Assembly (NCBI GenBank): GCA_963758505.1 | Contig: CAVWVJ010000001.1 | Location: 248,001-312,000, forward strand | Direction: 5' to 3' | Length of the DNA: 64,000 nt | Source: Korobacter sp963758505 | Lineage (GTDB): Bacteria; Acidobacteriota; Terriglobia; Terriglobales; Acidobacteriaceae | Shown: positions 44,473-50,282 of the stretch, in pieces | Layout of the letters: every line of letters begins with the position of its first letter | Numbering within the stretch: position 1 is the stretch's first letter | Notes under the pieces: model-generated | What the model was told of the DNA's origin: nothing | The model's input: the letters and a program-made list of their open reading frames with translations, nothing else | Databases searched by the model: none | Made by a program: the position numbers and the translations under genes

Positions 44473-45213
44473 ATGAATACACAAGCTTCTACGGGAAGTA
44501 TTGTGCAACCACGAACTCAAAATTGCGGTCCGGTGATCTTGTTTGGGCCGCCCGGGGCAGGGAAAGGCACGCAATCCAAGCGATTGGTGGAAGTGCTGGG
44601 AATCCCGCAGATCTCCACCGGCGACATCCTCAGGGAAAACGTCGCCCAGAGAACAGGATGGGGGAAACAGGCCCAAGCCGCCATGGAGAGCGGAAACCTG
44701 GTTTCCGACTTCATCGTGTGCGCCATGGTGGCTGAGAGGCTGGGCAAGCCGGACACCCAGCGCGGGTTCATTCTGGATGGCTTCCCGCGCACCGTCGCAC
44801 AGGCCGAATGGCTTGATAAGTTATTGACGGGAAAGCTCTTTGAAAGTAATCGCATTCACGTAGCATGTGAAGTGCCACCAGTTGTGATTTCCCTGAAGGT
44901 GGACTATAATCAGTTGCTGCAACGGCTTACCGGACGTCGTACGTGTCCCGTCTGCGGCACCATCTACAACGTTTACTCGAAGCCTCCTCAGGTCCCCGAA
45001 ATTTGCGACCTGGAAGGGGCAAAGCTTGTGACGCGGCAAGATGACCGAGAGGATGTTATTGCCGGGCGTCTGAAAGCGTACGAGCAGCAGACTCTTCCTC
45101 TTGAGAACTATTACCGTGCTCAGGGTCGTCTGTTTGAAGTCAACGGCGACTCGCCTGTAGACCGGGTCACAGAGGAGATGTTGAGTCTCATCGAGCATGG
45201 CAATCATCTGTAA
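44473..45213 (+). CDS. adk: Adenylate kinase (zinc-LID form)
   Basis: Interconverts AMP + ATP with two ADP. 246 residues. P-loop FGPPGAGKGTQSKR (~residues 24-37), NMP site STGDILRE, GFILDGFPRTVAQAEWL, and a long LID with C-x2-C (CPVCG) and CDLEG, giving three Cys plus Asp as zinc ligands. The start is ATG 44473; the frame from 44437 begins at a TTG with an unlikely leader. Its 3' end overlaps map by 17 nt, so the two are translated together. The ~20 residues before the P-loop strand are an N-terminal extension. Confidence 0.96.
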   Translation: MNTQASTGSIVQPRTQNCGPVILFGPPGAGKGTQSKRLVEVLGIPQISTGDILRENVAQRTGWGKQAQAAMESGNLVSDFIVCAMVAERLGKPDTQRGFILDGFPRTVAQAEWLDKLLTGKLFESNRIHVACEVPPVVISLKVDYNQLLQRLTGRRTCPVCGTIYNVYSKPPQVPEICDLEGAKLVTRQDDREDVIAGRLKAYEQQTLPLENYYRAQGRLFEVNGDSPVDRVTEEMLSLIEHGNHL

Positions 45214-45949
45214 GTCATCTGCTGAGATTGAAAAAATGCGCCGCAGCGGGCGCATCGTGCGCCAGGTTCTCGACACCGTCAAGACTCTGGTAGCACCTGG
45301 TGTCACGACCATGGATTTGGAGCGGGCCGCGGAGAAGAAGATCCGCGAACTCGGGGCCAAGCCGGCGTTTAAGGGTTATTACGACTACCCGTGCGTGCTC
45401 TGCACCTCGGTAAATGACGAGATCGTGCATGGCATTCCGTCCGAGCGCAGAGAGCTGAAGAGTGGCGACATTGTCTCCATCGACTGCGGCGTTGTTCTCG
45501 ATGGCTACTACGGCGATTCAGCGATCACCGTGCCGGTAGGCGATTCCGTCAGTCCCGAGCTGAACAAGCTGCTCGAAGTGACCGAGCAGTCGCTCTACAA
45601 GGGGATTGACGCAGTTCGGGTGGGCAACACGCTGGGAGATGTAGGCGCGGCAGTGCAGCAGCACGTGGAGGCCAACGGCTTCAGCGTGGTTCGCGAGTTT
45701 GTCGGGCATGGTATCGGTACCCGGCTGCACGAAGATCCGCAGGTCCCGAACTACGGGACGCAGGGCCAGGGCTCGAGATTGCGTGAGGGTATGGTGCTTG
45801 CCATCGAGCCGATGGTGAACGTGGGCAAGCCGGGAACGCGTACGTTGGAAGATCATTGGACCGCGGTTACCGCCGACGGCAGTTTCAGCGCTCACTTCGA
45901 GCACTGTGTCGCCGTCACCAGGGACGGCCCGGTGATTTTGACAAAGTAG
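45197..45949 (+). CDS. map: Methionine aminopeptidase, type I
   Basis: Removes the N-terminal methionine from nascent proteins; two-metal enzyme. 250 residues. KSSAEIEKMRRSGRIVRQVL at the N-terminus. All five metal ligands are visible: two Asp in DCGVVLDGYYGDSAIT, His in FVGHGIGTRLHEDP, Glu in AIEPMV and Glu in HFEHCVAVT. ATG 45197 lies inside the end of adk (17-nt overlap). Followed by a 130-nt spacer with a hairpin and a decoy copy of the infA start. Confidence 0.97.
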   Translation: MAIICKSSAEIEKMRRSGRIVRQVLDTVKTLVAPGVTTMDLERAAEKKIRELGAKPAFKGYYDYPCVLCTSVNDEIVHGIPSERRELKSGDIVSIDCGVVLDGYYGDSAITVPVGDSVSPELNKLLEVTEQSLYKGIDAVRVGNTLGDVGAAVQQHVEANGFSVVREFVGHGIGTRLHEDPQVPNYGTQGQGSRLREGMVLAIEPMVNVGKPGTRTLEDHWTAVTADGSFSAHFEHCVAVTRDGPVILTK

Positions 45950-45966
45950 ATGGGCGTGCGGTTTGC

Positions 45967-45996
45967 ATGAGTAAGGAAAGACACAAGGCGTCTTGA
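45967..45996 (+). other. Nine-codon ORF copying the infA start (MSKE...)
   Basis: GCATGAGTAAGGAA at 45965-45978 is identical to the infA start region (46078-46091). The copy reads MSKERHKAS then stops at 45994-45996. A GCGGGAGT/ACTCCCGC hairpin (45999-46024) follows directly. Either a decayed partial duplication or a leader peptide; nothing in the sequence decides. Confidence 0.5.
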
Positions 45997-46079
45997 CGGC
46001 GGGAGTCGTCAGCCGAACTCCCGCGCGAAGCCGAGGGATCTCGTGAACGCCAGTAGAAGGGCTGAATAAAAAGGAATGC

Positions 46080-46298
46080 ATGAGTAAGGAAGACGCGATT
46101 GAAGTCATGGCAGTGGTCGTCGAACCACTGCCCAATGCGATGTTCAAGGTTGAACTGGAGAACAAGCACCAGGTGTTGGCGCATGTGTCCGGCAAGATGC
46201 GCAAAAACTTCATTCGTATTCTTCCTGGGGATCGGGTTGCGGTGGAACTATCGCCCTACGACCTGACCCGCGGACGAATCGTCTATCGATATAAATAG
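46080..46298 (+). CDS. infA: Translation initiation factor IF-1
   Basis: OB-fold protein that occupies the 30S A-site during initiation. 72 residues, the standard length. MSKEDAIEVMAVVVEPLPNA at the N-terminus, VLAHVSGKMRKNFIRILPGD, and YDLTRGRIVYRYK at the C-terminus. ATG 46080 follows AAAAAGGA with short spacing. Located in the usual place between map and rpmJ. Confidence 0.98.
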   Translation: MSKEDAIEVMAVVVEPLPNAMFKVELENKHQVLAHVSGKMRKNFIRILPGDRVAVELSPYDLTRGRIVYRYK

Positions 46299-46313
46299 GC
46301 GAGTAAGGTTATA

Positions 46314-46374
46314 GGAGGGCACGATTTCAGTCGTGCCGCACAAGGCAAATTTCAAAGGGGCTTGAGTCCCTGCG
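46314..46374. repeat. Two hairpins in the infA-rpmJ spacer (TTCA family)
   Basis: GGCACGAT-TTCA-GTCGTGCC (46318-46337) and AGGGGC-TTGA-GTCCCT (46356-46371). The first is the same element as at 42368-42387, and the second resembles those at 49472 and 49575. Confidence 0.85.
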
Positions 46375-46397
46375 GATCTTTAAGGAAGAAGTGGATC

Positions 46398-46511
46398 ATG
46401 AAGGTTCGGGCATCGGTAAAGAAAATCTGTGACAAGTGCAAGGTCATTCGCCGCCATGGTGTGGTTCGCGTGATCTGCGAAAACTCGAAACACAAGCAAC
46501 GGCAAGGGTAG
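46398..46511 (+). CDS. rpmJ: Large ribosomal subunit protein bL36 (zinc form)
   Basis: Smallest 50S protein: 37 residues, MKVRASVKKICDKCKVIRRH at the N-terminus, then VICENSKHKQ. Zinc ligands C11, C14, C27 and H32 are all present. ATG 46398 to TAG 46509-46511; GGAAGAAG lies about 9 nt upstream. Canonical location between infA and rpsM. A CCACCCC palindrome starts right after the stop. Confidence 0.97.
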   Translation: MKVRASVKKICDKCKVIRRHGVVRVICENSKHKQRQG

Positions 46512-46557
46512 CCACCCCGCCAGGCGCGAAAGAGGCGCTCGTCGGGGGCCCCGGAAC
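46512..46557. repeat. Post-stop CCACCCC palindromic element, copy 5
   Basis: Best-preserved copy: CCACCCCGCCAGGCGC, loop GAAAGAG, then GCGCTCGTCGGGGGCCCCGG. Arms GCGC/GCGC and CCCCG/CGGGG pair. Confidence 0.85.
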
Positions 46558-46573
46558 ACGAGGATATTAAGAA

Positions 46574-46957
46574 ATGGCTCGTATTGCAGGCGTGGATCTT
46601 CCGCGCAATAAGTACATCAACATCGCGCTGACCTACATCTTCGGCATCGGCAACTCGCGCGCCGCCGCGATTCTCGCGGAGGCCAACGTTGACGCCAATC
46701 GTAAGGTGTCGGATCTGACCGAAGAAGAGAGCAACCGCATCCGGACGGCGATCGAGAACGGCAGCTCCGTCGAAGGCGACCTGCGCAAGGACGTCTCGAT
46801 GCACATCAAGCGGCTGATCGAAATCGGCTCGTATCGCGGCTATCGTCATCGCCGCAGCCTGCCGGTTCGCGGACAGCGCACCCACACCAATGCACGTACC
46901 CGCAAGGGCCCGCGCAAGGGTACGGTGGCCAACAAGAAAAAAGCGACAGCTAAGTAA
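46574..46957 (+). CDS. rpsM: Small ribosomal subunit protein uS13
   Basis: 30S head protein contacting the 50S subunit and tRNA. 127 residues. MARIAGVDLPRNKYINIALT at the N-terminus, YIFGIGNSRAAAILAEANVD, and the C-terminal LPVRGQRTHTNARTRKGPRK are diagnostic. ATG 46574 with a GAGGATATTAAGAA leader. First gene of the alpha part; rpsK follows by 15 nt. Confidence 0.98.
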   Translation: MARIAGVDLPRNKYINIALTYIFGIGNSRAAAILAEANVDANRKVSDLTEEESNRIRTAIENGSSVEGDLRKDVSMHIKRLIEIGSYRGYRHRRSLPVRGQRTHTNARTRKGPRKGTVANKKKATAK

Positions 46958-46972
46958 AAGGCGAACTGAGAA

Positions 46973-47398
46973 ATGGCTAAAGCTGCAACCACCGGCGCTG
47001 CCGGCGAAAAGAAGGGCAAGACCAAGAAGTTCAAAAAGAAGGAACGCAAACACGTTCCGCATGGACTGGCGCATATCCAGGCGTCGTTCAACAACACCAT
47101 CGTCACCATCAGCGATCCTTCGGGAAACGTGGTGTCGTGGAAGAGCTCGGGTTCGCTCGGGTTCCGCGGATCGCGCAAGGGCACTCCGTTCGCCGCCCAG
47201 CAGGCCGCGATGAACGCCGCGAATGCGGCCCGCGATCACGGCATGCGCAGCCTCGATGTCCGCGTCAGCGGCCCCGGCTCCGGCCGTGAATCCGCTGTCC
47301 GCGCCCTCGCCGCTGCCGGTCTCGACGTGCGCGTCATTCGTGACGTTACGCCGATTCCGCACAACGGCTGCCGTCCGCCGAAACGCCGGCGAGTTTGA
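46973..47398 (+). CDS. rpsK: Small ribosomal subunit protein uS11
   Basis: 30S platform protein next to the anti-Shine-Dalgarno region. 141 residues: a basic N-terminal extension (AGEKKGKTKKFKKKERKHVP) and then the core with IQASFNNTIVTISDPSGNVV. The C-terminus RDVTPIPHNGCRPPKRRRV is characteristic. ATG 46973 with GAACTGAGAA upstream. About 12 residues longer than E. coli S11, all at the N-terminus. Confidence 0.98.
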   Translation: MAKAATTGAAGEKKGKTKKFKKKERKHVPHGLAHIQASFNNTIVTISDPSGNVVSWKSSGSLGFRGSRKGTPFAAQQAAMNAANAARDHGMRSLDVRVSGPGSGRESAVRALAAAGLDVRVIRDVTPIPHNGCRPPKRRRV

Positions 47399-47410
47399 TT
47401 TAGGTTCTTG

Positions 47411-47464
47411 GTTTACCTGGAAACGGACGGCCGTCGGCCATCCGCTCTTAGCCGCCAGGTAAAC
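47411..47464 (+). promoter_or_regulatory. Long inverted repeat in the rpsK-rpsD spacer
   Basis: Perfect 10-bp arms GTTTACCTGG / CCAGGTAAAC (47411-47420 with 47455-47464) enclose an imperfect inner stem GGACGGCC / GGCCATCC. It lies 87 nt before rpsD. In E. coli S4 represses the alpha operon from a leader structure, so this is a candidate site; the link is inference. Confidence 0.5.
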
Positions 47465-47551
47465 AAACACAAATTGATCGGGAAGACCGGACCGCCAAGT
47501 CCCGTAAACCGATCGCAACCGAGCGGATGATCCGTTCGCCAGGAGAAAAAA

Positions 47552-48181
47552 TTGGCACGTTACAAAGATGCAGTCTGCCGCCTTTGCCGCCGGGAGGGCA
47601 CCAAGCTCTTCCTCAAGGGGCAAAAGTGCTTCACCGACAAATGCGCCATCGAAAAACGTAACTTTGCGCCGGGCCAGCATGGCAAGGACCGCAAGGCCAA
47701 GATCGTAGGCTATGGACTTCAGCTTCGCGAGAAGCAGAAGACCAAGCGCATGTATTTCGCCCAGGAAAACCAGTTCCGCAACTATTTCGAGAAGGCCGCG
47801 CAAATGCCCGGCGTCACCGGCGAATTGCTGCTCCAGCAGCTCGAACGCCGGCTCGATAACGTTGTTTACCGCCTCGGCTTCGCCACCGCGCGCCGCCAGG
47901 CGCGGCAGTTCGTGCGCCATGGACACATCCAGGTGAACGGCCGCAAGGTCAACATTCCTTCCTACCAGGTCAGCGTGGGCGATGAAATCGCCATCCGCGA
48001 AGGCAGCAAGGAACTGACGATCCTCGGCCAGATCAAGGAATTGACGAGCCACCAGACGTCGCCGGCATGGCTCGATGTCAATCGCGACAACTGGAGCGGA
48101 CGGGTTCAAAGTCTGCCCAGGCGCGATGAGATCCCAACGCCGGTGAACGAACAGCTGATCGTCGAGTTGTACAGCAAGTAA
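47552..48181 (+). CDS. rpsD: Small ribosomal subunit protein uS4 (zinc-binding form)
   Basis: Primary 16S rRNA-binding protein that nucleates the 30S body. 209 residues. The N-terminal CRLC and KCFTDKC provide four Cys, the C+ form. An S4 RNA-binding domain covers ~95-160 (RLDNVVYRLGFATARRQARQ, GHIQVNGRKVNIPSY). The start is TTG 47552 (MARYKDAVCR), with AGGAG at 47541-47545 six bases upstream and no ATG nearby. A rare start in an essential ribosomal gene. Confidence 0.97.
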   Translation: MARYKDAVCRLCRREGTKLFLKGQKCFTDKCAIEKRNFAPGQHGKDRKAKIVGYGLQLREKQKTKRMYFAQENQFRNYFEKAAQMPGVTGELLLQQLERRLDNVVYRLGFATARRQARQFVRHGHIQVNGRKVNIPSYQVSVGDEIAIREGSKELTILGQIKELTSHQTSPAWLDVNRDNWSGRVQSLPRRDEIPTPVNEQLIVELYSK

Positions 48182-48299
48182 AAGATGAATGTGGCGGGTG
48201 ACCATCGGGGTCACTCGCCTTGTTCCTAATCTTCGCGCCAGTTCAGCCGGAACATCGCGTTTCGTGCAGCATGGCCGAATCGAGAAATAGGAGACAAGA

Positions 48300-49397
48300 A
48301 TGCTCTGGAAGGGATTTCAAAAACCGAAGCGCCTCGCATTTGACTCGGAGTCATTGACCGACAAGTACGGTCATTTCTGGGCACAGCCGTTCGAGCGTGG
48401 CTTCGGAACCACGATCGGCAACGCGCTGCGCCGCGTGTTGCTCTCCTCGATTGAAGGCGCCGCCATCACCGCCGTCAAGATCGAAGGAGTGTTGCACGAG
48501 TTCCAATCGATCCAAGGCGTCGTCGAGGATGCGACCGACATCATCCTCAACCTGAAACAGATTCCGTTCCGCCTCAACGGCGACGCGCCGAAGGCAATCT
48601 ATCTTCGCGCGGAACAGCCGGGCATCGTCACCTCGGGCATGATCGAGACCGACGCCGATGTCGAGATCCTCGACAAGGACGTCTACATCGCGACCATCAG
48701 CGAGGGCGGCAAGCTCGACATGGAGATGCGCCTCAAGAAGGGACGCGGCTACGTCTCCGCCGACAAGAACTTCGACGAAGACCTCGGCCTCGGCTTCATT
48801 CCGATCGACTCGGTCCACTCTCCGGTGCGTAAGTGCAATTACGCCGTGGAAGCGGCCCGTCTCGGCCAGATCACCGACTACGACAAGCTCTCCATCGAAG
48901 TGTGGACCAACGGCTCCGTGAACCCGGCCGACGCGCTCGGCCTCGCCGCGAAGCTGCTCAAGGACCACATGAACATCTTCATCAACTTCGAGGAAGAGAT
49001 CGAAGCTTCGCATGCGGAAGATCGCAAGCCCGAGATCCGCAACGAGAACCTCAACCGTTCCGTCGAAGAACTCGAGCTTTCCGTGCGCAGCTACAACTGC
49101 CTGAAGAACGCCAACATTCAGACCATCGGCGAACTGGTGCAGAAGTCGGAAGCGGAGATGCTCAAGACCAAGAACTTCGGGCGTAAGTCGCTTAACGAGA
49201 TCAAGGAAATCCTGGCCTCGATGGGACTCAGCCTTGGCATGAAGATCGACGAGCAGGGCAATGCAGTCGCCCCGGCTCCCGGTTCGCAACCCACGGTGAC
49301 CCCGAGCTACGGCGGCTACGGCGGCGGCTATGGAGGCGGCGGCAACTTCGGTGGCGGCGGCTTCGGCGGCGGCGGCGAGAACAACCCGGGCTTCTAA
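48300..49397 (+). CDS. rpoA: DNA-directed RNA polymerase alpha subunit with Gly-rich tail
   Basis: Alpha subunit of RNA polymerase. 365 residues against ~315-330 usual. The N-terminal dimerisation domain (~1-235) has FERGFGTTIGNALRRVLLSS. The C-terminal domain (~255-318) binds UP elements and activators, with ELSVRSYNCLKNANIQTIGE, LVQKSEAEML and FGRKSLNEIKEILASMGLSL. After it comes an extra tail: a Pro/Val linker (~320-335), then 30 residues (336-365) of which 18 are Gly, in GGYGGGYGGGG and NFGGGGFGGGG blocks. The tail is in frame and ends at a normal stop; rplQ follows after 212 nt. Function of the tail unknown. Confidence 0.97.
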   Translation: MLWKGFQKPKRLAFDSESLTDKYGHFWAQPFERGFGTTIGNALRRVLLSSIEGAAITAVKIEGVLHEFQSIQGVVEDATDIILNLKQIPFRLNGDAPKAIYLRAEQPGIVTSGMIETDADVEILDKDVYIATISEGGKLDMEMRLKKGRGYVSADKNFDEDLGLGFIPIDSVHSPVRKCNYAVEAARLGQITDYDKLSIEVWTNGSVNPADALGLAAKLLKDHMNIFINFEEEIEASHAEDRKPEIRNENLNRSVEELELSVRSYNCLKNANIQTIGELVQKSEAEMLKTKNFGRKSLNEIKEILASMGLSLGMKIDEQGNAVAPAPGSQPTVTPSYGGYGGGYGGGGNFGGGGFGGGGENNPGF

Positions 49398-49429
49398 GCA
49401 ACAGGGCGCGCGAGCGCCGCAAGGTTTGT

Positions 49430-49600
49430 ATCAGGCGCGCCTTTAGTCGTGCCGATCAAGCCGCTAGATAGAGGGGCTTTAGCCCCTGAGGGTAAAGCGG
49501 GCCTTCAGGCCCGCGTCACCCGGAAACACTCGGTAGAGCCGGACTTCCGTCCGGCGCCGCCGCGCAAAAATTCGAGGGGCTTCAGCCCCTGCGGTAAAGG
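49430..49600. repeat. Hairpin array in the rpoA-rplQ spacer (TTCA family)
   Basis: AGGGGC-TTTA-GCCCCT (49472-49487), GCGGGCC-TTCA-GGCCCGC (49497-49514), GCCGGAC-TTCC-GTCCGGC (49538-49555), AGGGGC-TTCA-GCCCCT (49575-49590), preceded by a worn GGCGCGCC-TTTA-GTCGTGCC (49434-49453). Each ends a 6-8-bp perfect stem with a TTYN tetraloop. The last is followed by GCGGTAAAGGA, which is also the likely rplQ ribosome-binding site. Confidence 0.9.
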
Positions 49601-49609
49601 AATACGACA

Positions 49610-50089
49610 ATGCGTCATCGAGTAGCAGGATGGAAACTAGGACGTAACACGGAACACCGGCGCGCGCTCCTGCGCAACCTGGTCACTTCGCTGATCGTAG
49701 AAGAGCGCATCGAAACCACCGTCCCCAAGGCCAAGGCCATGCGTCCCCATGTCGAGAAGATGATCACCCTCGGCAAGACCGGCAATGTCGCGGCACGGCG
49801 CCAGGCCGCTGCCTACCTGATGACCAGCGAGGCCGTCGATAAGCTGTTCAACACCATTTCGCCACGCTTCGGCGATCGCGAAGGCGGCTACCTGCGCATC
49901 GTGCGCACCGGCTTCCGTCCGGGCGATGGCGGCGAAAAGGCCTTCATCGAGCTTCTCGGCAGCGAGAAGATCATCGACGAAAAGCGCCAGAAGCGTGCTG
50001 AAGCCCGCGCCAAGCGTGCCGAAGACAACCGCAAGGCTCTGGAAGCCCAGTCCGCCCAGGAAGAACACGCCGCCGGCGACGAGAAGTAA
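49610..50089 (+). CDS. rplQ: Large ribosomal subunit protein bL17 with charged C-terminal tail
   Basis: 50S protein near the tunnel exit. 159 residues: the core (~1-122) has MRHRVAGWKLGRNTEHRRAL at the N-terminus and YLRIVRTGFRPGDGGEKAFI before a ~38-residue Lys/Glu/Ala tail. E. coli L17 is 127 residues. ATG 49610 with GGTAAAGGA upstream, which is the 3' flank of a repeat hairpin. Last gene of the super-cluster. Confidence 0.97.
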   Translation: MRHRVAGWKLGRNTEHRRALLRNLVTSLIVEERIETTVPKAKAMRPHVEKMITLGKTGNVAARRQAAAYLMTSEAVDKLFNTISPRFGDREGGYLRIVRTGFRPGDGGEKAFIELLGSEKIIDEKRQKRAEARAKRAEDNRKALEAQSAQEEHAAGDEK

Positions 50090-50117
50090 ACCCTTCCGAA
50101 GATTTTTTGATGAGTGC

Positions 50118-50149
50118 AACGCACCCGTACACCCGGGTGCGTTTCTTTC
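50118..50149 (+). terminator. Intrinsic terminator of the ribosomal super-cluster
   Basis: Stem AACGCACCC / GGGTGCGTT (50118-50126 with 50135-50143), loop GTACACCC, then TTTCTTTCTT. It is 28 nt after the rplQ stop, and I saw no earlier T-run terminator in the cluster. Confidence 0.85.
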
Positions 50150-50282
50150 TTCCGCGGCGAGCCCAATACGCAGCTTCAATCACCAGCCCGCTCCCTTGTC
50201 ATCCAGAGGAGCGGAGCGACGTAAGGACCTGCTGTTCCGCAACCATCTCCTCGCGCACATCCTGCAGACACGCATGCGCCCA

